From contig NZ_JADMLG010000004.1 of the NCBI RefSeq assembly GCF_015674855.1, positions 1-64,000 on the forward strand: a DNA stretch of 64,000 nucleotides, given 5' to 3'. Numbering within the stretch: the first letter of the stretch is position 1; each line of letters opens with the position of its first letter. Shown here piece after piece: positions 18,535 to 29,596 of this stretch. The DNA comes from Nocardia bovistercoris (lineage in GTDB: Bacteria; Actinomycetota; Actinomycetes; Mycobacteriales; Mycobacteriaceae). The notes beneath the pieces were generated by a model. It was not told where the DNA came from. It made no database searches and saw only the letters and a program-made list of their open reading frames with translations. A program made the position numbers and the translations under genes.

Positions 18535-20574
18535 TTAGTTGGAGACCAGGCGGCGCAATGCTTTTGTGACGACTTCGGGATCGGCGGTTTCCCAGTACGG
18601 AGGCAAGGAGGCCCGCAGGTATCCGCCGTATCGTGCGGTGGCGAGCCGGGAATCGAGGATCGCCACGACGCCGCGATCGTCCACGCTGCGCAGCAGCCTT
18701 CCGGTGCCCTGCGCGAGCAGGAGCGCGGCGTGATTGGCCGCCACCGTGAGGAATCCGTTGCCGCCGCGCGATTCCACCGCGCGCTGCCGCGCGGCGAGCA
18801 GCGGATCGTCGGGGCGCGGGAACGGAATGCGGTCGAGGATCACCAGACTCAGCGACGGGCCGGGGACGTCGACGCCCTGCCACAGCGACAGGGTGCCGAA
18901 CAGCGACGTCGCCGGATCCTCGGCGAATTTGCGCACCAGGGCGTTCGTCGCGTCGTCGCCCTGGCACAGGATGGGGGTCTTCAGGCGGTCGCGCAGTGCC
19001 TCGGTGGCCGCCTTGGCGGCGCGCATCGAGGAGAACAGGCCGAGGGTGCGCCCGCCCGCCGCCTCGATGAGCCGTTCGATCTCGTCGAGGTAGGCGGGAG
19101 CGAGGCCGTCGCGGCCCGGCGCGGGCAGGTGTTTGGCGACGTAGAGGATGCCCGATTTGGCGTGGTCGAACGGCGATCCGACATCCAGCGAACTCCACCG
19201 GATGGTTTCGGCGTCGGCGGGGGCCTGGGATCCGTTGGCGGTGCCGGTGTCGGGGCGGTTCGGCGTCTGCGCGGGCAGTCCCCAGGTGATCGCGAGACCG
19301 TCGAAGGAGCCGCCGATCTGGAGGGTGGCCGAGGTGAGCACCACCGTGGACGCGCCGAACAGGCGATTGCGCAGCAGACCGCCGACCGAGAGCGGGGCCA
19401 TCCGCAGGGTTTTGCGCGCGACTCCGCGAATCTCCTCGGCGGACAACCAGATGACGTCGCGGCGGGTGGCCGGATCGGATTCTTCGAAGGCGGTGAGCAC
19501 CCGCACCGCGGTGTCGTGCACCTCGTCCACGGCGGCCAGCGCCATGGTGCGGGCGGCGGCGCCCTCGGGATCGCCCTGGGCGTTGGTGCTGCCCGGCGGA
19601 TTCAGTGCGGTGCGGGTGTTCCAGGCCGCGTCGCGGACCAGCGCGAGCACCGGCGCGACGCCGTCGGGCATGCTGTCCCAGCGGGTGGCGGGCAGATTGT
19701 CGAGGACTTCGTGCCAAGCCTCGGCGGCGCCATCGAGGCGGTCGAGTTCCTGTTCGTCGACGAGTTTGGCGCAGCGGCGCGCGGCCGCGCTGATGGCGGT
19801 TGGCGCGAGTTCCGCGGTGGCGACGCCGGTGACGCGGTCGACCAGTTCGTGTGCCTCGTCGATGACGACCACATCGTGTTCGGGCAGCACCTGCACGCCG
19901 CTGATGGCGTCGATGGCGAGCAGTGCGTGATTGGTGACAACGATGTCGGCCTGCGCGGATTCGGTGCGCGCCCGCTCGGCGAAGCAGTCCTGCCCGAACT
20001 GGCAGCGCGACTTGCCGAGGCATTCCCGCGAGGACACGCTGACCTGGCGCCAGGCCCGGTCGGTGACCCCTGGCGCGAGTTCATCACGGTCGCCGGTTTC
20101 GGTGTCGGAAGCCCATTCGTTGAGCCGCTGCACTTCGCGGCCGAGTCGGGAGATGGCGAACGCGTCGAACAGTTCGGCTTCGGCCGGTTCGTCCGGAATG
20201 GCGCTGTTGATCTTGTTCAGGCACAGATAGTTGTTGCGGCCCTTGAGGATCGCGAACTTCGCCGCACGGCCCAGCGGTGCGCGCAGTGCCTCGGCAAGGC
20301 GTGGCAAGTCGCGATCGACGAGTTGGCGCTGCAGGGCGATGGTGGCGGTGGACACCACTACCGTGCGACCCGTGCGTACCGCGTGCCGCACGCTCGGCAC
20401 GAGGTAGGCCAGCGACTTCCCGGTGCCGGTGCCCGCCTGCACCGCGAGGTGTTCCTTGGTGTCGATGGCGTGGTCGACCGCGGCCGCCATGGTGATCTGC
20501 CCGGTGCGCTCCTTGCCGCCGAGCGCGGTGACGGCGGTGGACAACAGCTCATGGGCAGACGGCAGTTCGGGCAC
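18535..20574 (-). CDS. dinG: ATP-dependent helicase DinG
   Basis: 679 aa, an XPD-like SF2 helicase. Walker A VQAGTGTGKSLAYLVP about residue 45, four-Cys iron-sulphur site region CLGKSRCQFGQDCFAER about residues 180-200, DEAH box VVIDEAHELVD about residue 245, and late motifs LFSSMRAAKAATEALRDR and QGTGRLLRS. It unwinds 5'-tailed DNA, R-loops and similar structures. GTG start six bases after TAGGCT (20581-20586 minus): leaderless. Orthologue of Rv1329c by order. Confidence 0.93.
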   Translation of the reverse strand: MPELPSAHELLSTAVTALGGKERTGQITMAAAVDHAIDTKEHLAVQAGTGTGKSLAYLVPSVRHAVRTGRTVVVSTATIALQRQLVDRDLPRLAEALRAPLGRAAKFAILKGRNNYLCLNKINSAIPDEPAEAELFDAFAISRLGREVQRLNEWASDTETGDRDELAPGVTDRAWRQVSVSSRECLGKSRCQFGQDCFAERARTESAQADIVVTNHALLAIDAISGVQVLPEHDVVVIDEAHELVDRVTGVATAELAPTAISAAARRCAKLVDEQELDRLDGAAEAWHEVLDNLPATRWDSMPDGVAPVLALVRDAAWNTRTALNPPGSTNAQGDPEGAAARTMALAAVDEVHDTAVRVLTAFEESDPATRRDVIWLSAEEIRGVARKTLRMAPLSVGGLLRNRLFGASTVVLTSATLQIGGSFDGLAITWGLPAQTPNRPDTGTANGSQAPADAETIRWSSLDVGSPFDHAKSGILYVAKHLPAPGRDGLAPAYLDEIERLIEAAGGRTLGLFSSMRAAKAATEALRDRLKTPILCQGDDATNALVRKFAEDPATSLFGTLSLWQGVDVPGPSLSLVILDRIPFPRPDDPLLAARQRAVESRGGNGFLTVAANHAALLLAQGTGRLLRSVDDRGVVAILDSRLATARYGGYLRASLPPYWETADPEVVTKALRRLVSN

Positions 20575-20617
20575 GTGAGCAGCCTACTGCGCGGCACCGA
20601 CACACTTCTCGCGGCGA

Positions 20618-20836
20618 GCTAGCCGTTGCGTGCCCGACAGCGTCACGCCCGCCGTGTGCGCCGGCTGGTTACGGGAGGAGCCGGCTGTGCGTGCCCGGCG
20701 ACGTCGCGGCGGCCGTGTGCGCTGGCTGGTTGTGGGAGGAGCTGGCTGTGCGTGCCCGGCGGCGTCCCGACGGCCGCGTGCGCCGGCTGGATACGGGAGG
20801 AGCTAGCCGTGCGTGCCGGACAGCGTCACGCCCGCC
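20618..20836. repeat. 61-bp tandem repeat, 3.6 copies, containing the pncA 3' end
   Basis: Units begin at 20618, 20680, 20741 and 20802 (62, 61, 61 bases). The last, partial unit is the real end of pncA with its stop codon; the earlier three are diverged copies of that end plus 26 bases of spacer (GCCGGCTGGTTACGGGAGGA). So the 3' end of a gene and its flank were duplicated downstream. Whether the copies act as RNA ends or are neutral is unknown. Confidence 0.88.
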
Positions 20837-21366
20837 TTGCGGAGTAGGTCGAGTGCGGCGGCGGTGCTGTCGGGGGCGACGCCGGCGGTGAGGTCGAGCA
20901 GCACGGTGGTGTCGAATCCGGCGGCGGACGCGTCGAGCGCGGTGGCGCGCACGCAGTGGTCGGTGGCGATCCCGACCACGTCGACGGCGGCGATGTCGTG
21001 CGCGCGCAGCCAGTCGGCAAGGCCGGTGCCGTCGTCGGTGGCGCCTTCGAATCCCGAATAGGCGGCGCTGTATTCGCCTTTGGAGAAGATCGCGGTGACC
21101 GGGGTGAGATCCAGGTTCGGATGGAAGAGCGCACCGTCGGTGCCGACGCGGCAGTGCGGCGGCCAGCTGTCGACGTAGTCGGGAGTGTCGGAGAAGTGCG
21201 CGCCGGGATCGATGTGGTGGTCGCGGGTGGCGACCACGGCCGCGTATCGCGCGTCGGCGAGGTAGGCGCTGATACTCGCCGCCACCGCCGCGCCGCCCGC
21301 GACGGCCAGCGATCCGCCCTCGCAGAAATCGTTCTGTACATCGACCACGATCAACGCCCGGTTCAT
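20803..21366 (-). CDS. pncA: nicotinamidase/pyrazinamidase
   Basis: 187 aa. Starts MNRALIVVDVQNDFCEGGSLAVAGG (catalytic Asp at residue 9), metal ligands in TRDHHIDPGAHF, catalytic Lys in IFSKGEYSAAYSGFEG and catalytic Cys in VGIATDHCVRAT. It deamidates nicotinamide to nicotinate for NAD salvage and would also activate pyrazinamide. pncB, which uses the product, lies 0.5 kb away on the same strand; in M. tuberculosis the two are far apart. The gene end is the source of the tandem repeat downstream. Confidence 0.95.
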   Translation of the reverse strand: MNRALIVVDVQNDFCEGGSLAVAGGAAVAASISAYLADARYAAVVATRDHHIDPGAHFSDTPDYVDSWPPHCRVGTDGALFHPNLDLTPVTAIFSKGEYSAAYSGFEGATDDGTGLADWLRAHDIAAVDVVGIATDHCVRATALDASAAGFDTTVLLDLTAGVAPDSTAAALDLLRKAGVTLSGTHG

Positions 21367-21476
21367 GCGGCTCGACCTTTCGCCCGGATCCGGACCCCGC
21401 GGACGTAAACGCCGGACGGTCCCTTCGGTGATAACCCTATGCCGCCGCGATCGCGGGCGTGGAACGGAGGAAATCG

Positions 21477-21695
21477 ATGAGCAACAGCGTCTTCAGGCTC
21501 GGACTGGCCGTATTGATCGGCTTCGGCGTCTACGCGGGGGTGGGCCTGCTGCTCGGCGGCAGGCCCGACACCGCGGGGGAATGGCTTTCGGCGGGCATCA
21601 AGAGCCTGTGGGTGATCGCACTCGCCGCGGGCACCGTGGAATGGCTGAATCGGCGCAAACGGTCGAAGGCGGCCCAGGAGACGTCGGAACGATGA
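21477..21695 (+). CDS. small membrane protein
   Basis: 72 aa with two likely membrane segments (LGLAVLIGFGVYAGVGLLLG and LWVIALAAGTVEWL) and a basic C-terminus (NRRKRSK). ATG preceded by GGAGGAAATCG, a very good ribosome binding site. Its stop overlaps the ATG of the next small membrane protein (ATGA), so the pair is translationally coupled. Family unknown. Confidence 0.7.
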   Translation: MSNSVFRLGLAVLIGFGVYAGVGLLLGGRPDTAGEWLSAGIKSLWVIALAAGTVEWLNRRKRSKAAQETSER

Positions 21696-21955
21696 CGATG
21701 ACGACCGGCCGCGTCGCCGCCGGATTCGCGCTCTACTGGGCGGCTTTCGCGGTGCTGTCGCTGTCGATCGTGTACTTCGGCACGGGCGCGATATTCGTCG
21801 CGTCCGTGCTCGCGGTCCTCGGCGCGTTCAGCTCGCGAAGGTGGTCGGGATCGCGGGTTCGCCCGCGGACAGTTTCAGCCCCTCCCACGGCAGGCTCACC
21901 AATCCGTGCGCGACCAGGTCGCGGCCGCTCGCCAGACTCGGCGCGTCATCGATGA
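21692..21955 (+). CDS. small membrane protein overlapping pncB
   Basis: 87 aa, starting at the ATG inside the ATGA overlap. Two hydrophobic stretches (AGFALYWAAFAVLSLSIVYF and [21 protein letters not shown]) are followed by an Arg/Pro-rich tail. The last 128 bases run antisense into the 3' end of pncB; the tail may be a read-through extension whose sequence is set by pncB. Coupling to the preceding gene makes at least the membrane part credible. Confidence 0.5.
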   Translation: MTMTTGRVAAGFALYWAAFAVLSLSIVYFGTGAIFVASVLAVLGAFSSRRWSGSRVRPRTVSAPPTAGSPIRARPGRGRSPDSARHR

Positions 21956-23141
21956 CCGCCCCCGCCCGCACCAGCGGGATCAGCAGTTCGCGCGCCTCGA
22001 ACACACCCGCGTCGGGCGCCGGACCAGCCGCGGGGTAGACGATCTCCTCGACGATCGTGCCGGTGTCGCGCGCGAGCCGAACGGCCTTCTTGGTGCCGCC
22101 CCTTGATTCCTTGTGACTGCTGCGCTTGGCGACCGGTATGCCGTCGACCTCGACCAGCTTGTAGACCATGCCCGCGGTCGGCGCGCCGGACCCGATGACC
22201 AGCGAGGTGCCGACGCCGTACACGTCGACCGGTTCGGCGCGCAGTGCCGCGATCGCGTATTCGTCGAGGTCGCCGGAGACCACGATGCGGGTGCGGGTGG
22301 CGCCGAGCGCGTCGAGTTGGTCGCGGACCTGACGGGCGAGCACGCCGAGGTCGCCGGAGTCGATGCGGACTCCGCCGAGTTCGGCGCCCGCGACCTCGAC
22401 GGCGGTCGCGACGCCGCGGGTGATGTCGAAGGTGTCGACCAGCAGCGTGGTGCCGACGCCGAGCGCGCGCACCTGGCTGCGGAACGCCTCGGCCTCGTGC
22501 TCCCCGTCCGCGCCGCTGTGCAACAGGGTGAAGGCGTGCGCGCTGGTGCCCGCGCCGGGGATGCCGAATTCGCGCACCGCGGCCAGGTTGGAGGTGGCGT
22601 CGAAGCCCGCCAGGTAGGCGGCGCGGGAGCAGGCGGGCGCGGCCAGTTCGTGGGTGCGCCGCGAGCCCATCTCGATCATGCGGCGACCGGCCGCCGCGCT
22701 GACCATCCTGGCGGCCGCCGCGGCGATGGCGCTGTCGTGGTTGAGGACGGAAAGGATGAGGGTCTCCAGCACGACGCATTCGGCGAAGCTGCCACGCACC
22801 GAGAGGATGGGGGAGCCGGGGAAGTACAGCTCACCTTCCCGGTAGCCGTCGATATCGCCGGTGAAGCGGAATTCGCGCAGCCAGTCGACGGTGGAAGGGT
22901 CGAGGAACGGCGCGATTACCGCGAGCTCGGATTCGCCGAAGGTGAATCGGCGCAATGCGTCGAGCAGGCGGCCGGTGCCCGCGACCACGCCGTAGCGGCG
23001 GCCGTTGGGCAATCTCCTGGCGAATACCTCGAAGGTGCATCGGCGGTGCGCCGAGCCGTCCGCGAGCGCGGCGGCCAGCATGGTCAGTTCGTACTGATCG
23101 GTCAGTAACGCGGTGCTGGCGCGGCCGTCCCTGGTGTCCAC
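21828..23141 (-). CDS. pncB: nicotinate phosphoribosyltransferase
   Basis: 437 aa, near the mycobacterial PncB1 length. Conserved blocks: [18 protein letters not shown] at the start, [45 protein letters not shown] mid-protein, and [31 protein letters not shown] (read as VRIDSGDL). It couples nicotinate and PRPP to NaMN. GTG at 23141 chosen; another GTG three codons upstream is possible. Orthologue of Rv1330c. Divergent from clpS. Confidence 0.93.
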   Translation of the reverse strand: MDTRDGRASTALLTDQYELTMLAAALADGSAHRRCTFEVFARRLPNGRRYGVVAGTGRLLDALRRFTFGESELAVIAPFLDPSTVDWLREFRFTGDIDGYREGELYFPGSPILSVRGSFAECVVLETLILSVLNHDSAIAAAAARMVSAAAGRRMIEMGSRRTHELAAPACSRAAYLAGFDATSNLAAVREFGIPGAGTSAHAFTLLHSGADGEHEAEAFRSQVRALGVGTTLLVDTFDITRGVATAVEVAGAELGGVRIDSGDLGVLARQVRDQLDALGATRTRIVVSGDLDEYAIAALRAEPVDVYGVGTSLVIGSGAPTAGMVYKLVEVDGIPVAKRSSHKESRGGTKKAVRLARDTGTIVEEIVYPAAGPAPDAGVFEARELLIPLVRAGAVIDDAPSLASGRDLVAHGLVSLPWEGLKLSAGEPAIPTTFAS

Positions 23142-23262
23142 GCGAGTCACTGTAGCCGGCGATTCGGCCGCTCGGGACTTCCCACGGTCCGACCTGCTCG
23201 CGGCGGCCGCGAGCGGGGTGCGGGGTGTTGTTCTCGTGCGGTCGAGTCGTACCCTTGACGGC

Positions 23263-23583
23263 ATGGGCTTGTGCGAAACAGGGATGACGCTGTCGGCGGC
23301 ACAGGCGACCCCGGAGACGGTCGAGCACACCGAGATCCTCGAGGCGGAGGACCGCCCGTGGGTCACCGTGGTCTGGGACGATCCCGTCAACCTCATGCAC
23401 TACGTCACCTACATCTTCCAGAAGCTTTTCGGCTACACCAAGGCGAAGGCCACCGAGTTGATGCTTCAGGTGCACAACGAGGGCAAGGCCGTGGTGTCCT
23501 CCGGCTCCCGCGACAAGATGGAGCAGGACGTGCGAAGGCTGCACGCCGCGGGACTGTGGGCCACCATGCAGCGGGACGACTAG
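23263..23583 (+). CDS. clpS: ATP-dependent Clp protease adaptor ClpS
   Basis: 106 aa. Core [20 protein letters not shown], then [23 protein letters not shown], the N-degron pocket fold of ClpS, which hands N-end-rule substrates to ClpC/ClpA. TACCCT (23250-23255) lies seven bases before this ATG, a leaderless promoter; the alternative ATG at 23284 lacks a ribosome binding site. Followed by DUF2017 as in Rv1331-Rv1332. Confidence 0.93.
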   Translation: MGLCETGMTLSAAQATPETVEHTEILEAEDRPWVTVVWDDPVNLMHYVTYIFQKLFGYTKAKATELMLQVHNEGKAVVSSGSRDKMEQDVRRLHAAGLWATMQRDD

Positions 23584-23628
23584 GCGGTAGGACTACCCTC
23601 GAGGCCGTGCCGAACTGGAGCCTGCGCC

Positions 23629-24198
23629 GTGCGTAAGTGGAGCCGAAAGAATTCCCTGGGCGGCCTCAAGCTGCGGACCGAGATGGACGCGCGTGAGGCC
23701 GGTGTGCTGCGCTCGCTGATCGGCGCGGTGACCGGGTTGCTGAACGAACGCGCCCAGTCCGCGCCCGACGACGAACTGGCCGCGCTCACCGGTATGCGCA
23801 CCGGCAATGCCGAACCGCCGGAGGATCCGAGACTGCGCAGGCTGCTGCCCGATTTCCATCGCAGCGAACCCGGTTCGCCCGACGCCGACCGCGCAGGTCT
23901 GAACAGCGCGCTGCGCGGCCTGCACGAGCCGGAGATCATCGACAGCAAACTCGCCGCGGGTTCGGTGGTGCTGGACACCCTGCCCACCGACGGCGGCAAG
24001 ATCGTGCTCACCCCCGAACAGGCCGACGCCTGGCTGGCCGCGCTCACCGATGTCCGTCTTGCGCTTGGCACCGTGCTCGGCGTCGACGCCGACACCCCCG
24101 ACCATCTCGACCCCGACGATCCGCGCGGCCCGCATCTCGACGTCTATCACTGGCTGACCTGGATGCAGGATTCGCTGTTGCAGGCACTGGCTCCCTGA
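23629..24198 (+). CDS. DUF2017 family protein
   Basis: 189 aa. Helical protein with LRTEMDAREAGVLRSLIGAVTGLL at the N-terminus and the family ending VYHWLTWMQDSLLQAL. Always found next to clpS in actinobacteria (Rv1332 position), function unknown; a role with ClpS is inference only. GTG start 45 bases after clpS, likely the same transcript. Confidence 0.88.
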   Translation: MRKWSRKNSLGGLKLRTEMDAREAGVLRSLIGAVTGLLNERAQSAPDDELAALTGMRTGNAEPPEDPRLRRLLPDFHRSEPGSPDADRAGLNSALRGLHEPEIIDSKLAAGSVVLDTLPTDGGKIVLTPEQADAWLAALTDVRLALGTVLGVDADTPDHLDPDDPRGPHLDVYHWLTWMQDSLLQALAP

Positions 24199-24231
24199 CC
24201 CGAAACCCGCCGCGCGAACAGAGGTGACCCG

Positions 24232-25305
24232 ATGAACGCGACACCAGGAGCACGCGATGCGCTGACCGATGTGGCGGGCCTGCTGGTCGGCCACCATCAC
24301 CTCCTCGACCCCGACGCGCGGATCGGCGCCGGCGCGGCCACCGGATGCACGGTCGTACGGGTACCGGGCGGAGCGACCGCGGCGGTGGATGTGCGCGGCG
24401 GCGGACCCGGCACCCGGGAGACCGACCTGCTCGATCCGAGCAACACTGTGCGCCGGGCGAATTCGATCCTGCTGACCGGCGGCAGCGCCTTCGGACTCGC
24501 GGCCGCCGACGGGGTGATGCGCTGGCTGGAGGAACACGGCGAGGGCATCGCGATGGACCCGAGCGACGCGGGCCGGGTGGTGCCGATCGTGCCGGGCGCG
24601 GTGATCTTCGATCTTCCGGTCGGCGCGTGGGATATCCGGCCGGACGCCGATTTCGGCTATCTCGCGTCGTCGGCCGCTGCGGCGGATTTCGCGCGCGGTT
24701 CGGTGGGCGCGGGCGTCGGCGCGCGGGCCGGGTCGATCAAGGGCGGCGTCGGCAGCGCGAGCGTGGTGCTCGGCGGCGGGCCCGCGGCGGGTGTCACGGT
24801 CGCGGCGCTGATCGTCGCGAATCCGGTGGGTTCGGTCTTCGATCCGCGCACCGGTCTGCCGTGGGGCGCGGGCACCGACGGCCCGGAGTTCTTCGGTCTC
24901 GGCACGCCGACGGCCGAGCAGGTGGCGCGGGCGGTCGCGCTGCCGGTGAAGGGGACGGTGCTCAACACCACCGTCGGCGTGGTCGCCACCGACGCCGAAC
25001 TGGACACCGCGGGCTGTCGGCGGATGGCGACCACCGGCCACGACGGACTCGCCCGCGCCATCCGTCCCGCGCATTCCCCGCTGGACGGCGACACCCTGTT
25101 CGCGCTGGCCACCGGCACCGCGCCGACCGAGGACCAGCCGCTGCCGCCCGCCTTCCCGCCCGATCTGCTCGCGTTGGACGCGATCTGCACGGCCGCCGCG
25201 GTGTGCGTGGAGCGCGCCGTGGTCGACGCGATCCTGTCGGCGACCACCGTCGCGGACATCCCGACTTACACCGACCTGTTCCCGCCCGGTCCGCGCAGGC
25301 CCTGA
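24232..25305 (+). CDS. P1 family (DmpA-type) peptidase
   Basis: 357 aa. Starts with the family block ALTDVAGLLVGHHH, has NSILLTGGSAFGLAAADGVMRWL about residue 85, and GSVGAGVGARAGSIKGG then VGSAS about residue 175, where the family cleaves itself before a Ser to make the N-terminal nucleophile. Ends with the DAICTAAAVCVERAVVDAIL region. Orthologue of Rv1333 by position; likely an aminopeptidase, substrate unknown. ATG 33 bases after DUF2017 with GAGGTGACCC upstream. Confidence 0.9.
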   Translation: MNATPGARDALTDVAGLLVGHHHLLDPDARIGAGAATGCTVVRVPGGATAAVDVRGGGPGTRETDLLDPSNTVRRANSILLTGGSAFGLAAADGVMRWLEEHGEGIAMDPSDAGRVVPIVPGAVIFDLPVGAWDIRPDADFGYLASSAAAADFARGSVGAGVGARAGSIKGGVGSASVVLGGGPAAGVTVAALIVANPVGSVFDPRTGLPWGAGTDGPEFFGLGTPTAEQVARAVALPVKGTVLNTTVGVVATDAELDTAGCRRMATTGHDGLARAIRPAHSPLDGDTLFALATGTAPTEDQPLPPAFPPDLLALDAICTAAAVCVERAVVDAILSATTVADIPTYTDLFPPGPRRP

Positions 25306-25391
25306 GTCGGACCCGGGGGAATAGCCGAATATTCTGTGAGGTTGTCGACCACGAGGCGTCGGCCGTGGTGGTTCGTGGAAGGGTTGTGCTC

Positions 25392-27133
<1,742 letters not shown>

Positions 27134-27239
27134 CGCGCGATCGGAGTCGGGGTCGGGGCGGCGTTGTCGCGCCGCCTGCCCGGTCACGGGTGGGTACCCT
27201 CGGTGTCAGCGGAGCAGCCCGCGGACGAGGAGGTTCACC

Positions 27240-27968
27240 ATGACCGGTGGTGCGGGACCGGGTGCGTCCTTCGACCCCGATCGGATCGCGGCACTGCGTG
27301 CCCGCTTCGGGAACCCGGGTGGTGCGCCACCCGTGGTCGCGCCGACGGGGCCGGACGCGGTCGCCGGATTCCGGCAGATCTGGCCGCGCGCGGGTGCGGT
27401 GATCCTCGGTTTCGTCGGGTCGCTCTATCTCATCGAGGGCGTCGACCAGATCGACGACCGGCGCCTCGACCAGGCGGGCATCAAACCGCACGAGCTCGAC
27501 GGACTCTCCGGCATCGTGTGGGCGCCGGTCCTGCATCAGGGCTGGGATCACCTGATGAGCAACACGCTGCCGCTGCTCATCCTGGGCTTCCTCGTGCTGC
27601 TGTCGGGGATCCTGCGCGGGCTGGCCGCGACCGCGGTCATCTGGGTGGTCGCGGGTCTCGGCACCTGGTTGACCGGAGCGTCGGGCACGGTGCACATCGG
27701 CGCGTCGTCGCTGGTGTTCGGCTGGCTGACCTATCTGATCTGTCGCGGGTGGTTCGCTCGCAATGTCGGCCAGATCCTGATCGGGCTCGTCGTCGGAGCG
27801 GTTTACGGGTCGCTGCTGTGGGGCGTATTGCCTGGCCAACCCGGAATATCTTGGCAGGGACACCTTTTCGGGGCTATGGGTGGAGTGCTCGCGGGATGGG
27901 TACTCTCTGGAGATGCACGCCGGAAACGCCGAGGGGACGAGGTCGGAGAAGTTGCGTCGCCACGGTGA
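27240..27968 (+). CDS. rhomboid family intramembrane serine protease
   Basis: 242 aa. Cytoplasmic N-terminus of about 55 residues, then six membrane segments. Catalytic Ser in HIGASSLVFGWL and catalytic His in WQGHLFGAMGGVLAGW, with HQGWDHLMSNTLPLLILG as the family N-terminal block. ATG after GAGGAGGTTCACC. Orthologue of Rv1337. In M. tuberculosis murI follows directly; here only 69 bases separate it from the next gene. Confidence 0.9.
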   Translation: MTGGAGPGASFDPDRIAALRARFGNPGGAPPVVAPTGPDAVAGFRQIWPRAGAVILGFVGSLYLIEGVDQIDDRRLDQAGIKPHELDGLSGIVWAPVLHQGWDHLMSNTLPLLILGFLVLLSGILRGLAATAVIWVVAGLGTWLTGASGTVHIGASSLVFGWLTYLICRGWFARNVGQILIGLVVGAVYGSLLWGVLPGQPGISWQGHLFGAMGGVLAGWVLSGDARRKRRGDEVGEVASPR

Positions 27969-28037
27969 GAATGTGACCCGCCCGGGATTTTGGGGGATCG
28001 GTTCGTGACCGAGAATTCGTCGTGGCAGCATTGGGGA

Positions 28038-28802
28038 ATGCGCCTTACCGTCCTCGGGTGCTCGGGCAGTGTGTCCGGCCCGGACTCCCCAGCGTCGGGA
28101 TACCTGTTGTCCGGTCCGGAGATGAATCCGGTCGTCATCGATTTCGGACCCGGCGTACTCGGCGCGTTGCAGCGCTACGCCGATCCCGGTGAGGTCGACA
28201 TCTTCCTGACCCATCTGCACGCCGATCACTGCCTCGACCTGCCCGGCCTGCTGGTGTGGCGCCGCTACCACCCGCAGCCCCCGGTCGGCCGCGCCATCGT
28301 GCGCGGACCTTCCGACGCCCCGGTACGGATCGGCAATGCCTCTGCCGAGGTCGGCGGCGAATGCGACGACTGGTCCGACGTGATCGACCACCAACCGTGG
28401 GCCGAGGGGGAGACCGTAGAATTCGGGCCGGGCCACACCGTGCTCGCGCGGCGGATGTACCACCCGCCGGAGTCCTACGGCCTGCGGATCGTCACCAACA
28501 CCGGACGCGTGTTCGTCTACACCGGCGACACCGCCGTGTGCGATTCGGTCCGGGAGTTGGCGCAGGGCGCCGACCTCCTCATGGCGGAGGCGTCCTGGAC
28601 CCACGATCCGGCCAATCGCCCTCCCGGCATCCACCTTTCGGGCACCGAGGCGGGCCGCATCGCGACCGAGGCGGGCGTCAAGGAACTGCTGCTCACCCAC
28701 ATCCCGCCGTGGACTTCGCGCGAGGACGTGATCGCCGAGGCCAAGGCGGAGTTCTCGGGGCCGGTACACGCCGTGGCGCCGGGCGAGACGTTCGACATCT
28801 GA
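28038..28802 (+). CDS. MBL-fold hydrolase, Rv1339-type cyclic-nucleotide phosphodiesterase
   Basis: 254 aa. [20 protein letters not shown] at the start and the metal motif [22 protein letters not shown], then YTGDTAVCD and [19 protein letters not shown]. It is a metallo-beta-lactamase fold close to M. tuberculosis Rv1339, which is reported to hydrolyse cAMP; activity here is inferred. A GTG at 28005, with GGGGGA upstream, would add 11 residues and is a real alternative start. Confidence 0.87.
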   Translation: MRLTVLGCSGSVSGPDSPASGYLLSGPEMNPVVIDFGPGVLGALQRYADPGEVDIFLTHLHADHCLDLPGLLVWRRYHPQPPVGRAIVRGPSDAPVRIGNASAEVGGECDDWSDVIDHQPWAEGETVEFGPGHTVLARRMYHPPESYGLRIVTNTGRVFVYTGDTAVCDSVRELAQGADLLMAEASWTHDPANRPPGIHLSGTEAGRIATEAGVKELLLTHIPPWTSREDVIAEAKAEFSGPVHAVAPGETFDI

Positions 28803-28822
28803 GCACCCAGTACCATTGGCGC

Positions 28823-29596
28823 GTGTCGAGACGAGCCGATGGCAGGGCGGACGATGAGCTCCGCGAGGTACGGATCACCCGTGGATTCACCACGCATCCA
28901 GCCGGTTCGGTGCTGGTCGAGTTCGGCGGGACGCGGGTGATGTGCACCGCGAGCGTCACCGACGGCGTGCCGCCGTGGCGCCGCGAATCCGGACTCGGCT
29001 GGCTCACCGCCGAATACGCGATGTTGCCCGCGGCCACCCACACCCGTTCCGGCCGGGAATCGGTCAAGGGCAAGGTGGGCGGGCGCACCCAGGAGATCAG
29101 CAGACTGATCGGCCGGTCGCTGCGCGCGTGCATCGACCTGGCGGCCGTCGGCGACAACACCATCGCGATCGACTGCGATGTGCTGCAGGCCGATGGCGGC
29201 ACCCGCACCGCCGCGATCACGGGAGCTTATGTCGCGCTTGTCGACGCGGTGACCTATCTGGCCGCCGCGGGCGGACTCGCCGATCCGCAGCCGATCTCGT
29301 GCGCCATCGCCGCGGTCAGCGTCGGGGTGGTCGACGGGCGGGTGCGCCTGGATCTGCCCTACGAGGAGGATTCGCGCGCCGAGGTCGACATGAACGTGGT
29401 CGCCACCGATACCGGCACCCTGGTCGAGGTGCAGGGCACCGGCGAGGGCGCCACCTTCCCGCGCTCGACGTTGGACAAGCTCCTGGATTCCGCGCTGGCC
29501 GGTTGTGAGCAACTGTTCGCGGTGCAGAAGGAAGCGCTGGCCCTGCCGTATCCGGGTGTGCTGCCCGAGCCCGGCGACTCTCCGAAGAAGAAGTGA
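28823..29596 (+). CDS. rph: ribonuclease PH
   Basis: 257 aa. [20 protein letters not shown] at the start, [15 protein letters not shown], then [20 protein letters not shown] and [22 protein letters not shown]: a complete phosphorolytic 3'-5' exoribonuclease for tRNA ends. GTG start six bases after TACCAT (28811-28816), a leaderless gene despite the short gap. Its stop overlaps the rdgB start. Orthologue of Rv1340. Confidence 0.95.
   Translation: MSRRADGRADDELREVRITRGFTTHPAGSVLVEFGGTRVMCTASVTDGVPPWRRESGLGWLTAEYAMLPAATHTRSGRESVKGKVGGRTQEISRLIGRSLRACIDLAAVGDNTIAIDCDVLQADGGTRTAAITGAYVALVDAVTYLAAAGGLADPQPISCAIAAVSVGVVDGRVRLDLPYEEDSRAEVDMNVVATDTGTLVEVQGTGEGATFPRSTLDKLLDSALAGCEQLFAVQKEALALPYPGVLPEPGDSPKKK

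Noticed and set aside
20618..20836. Considered as a CRISPR array
   Set aside because: The period is constant with no unique spacers, the units diverge throughout, and they derive from the pncA end.
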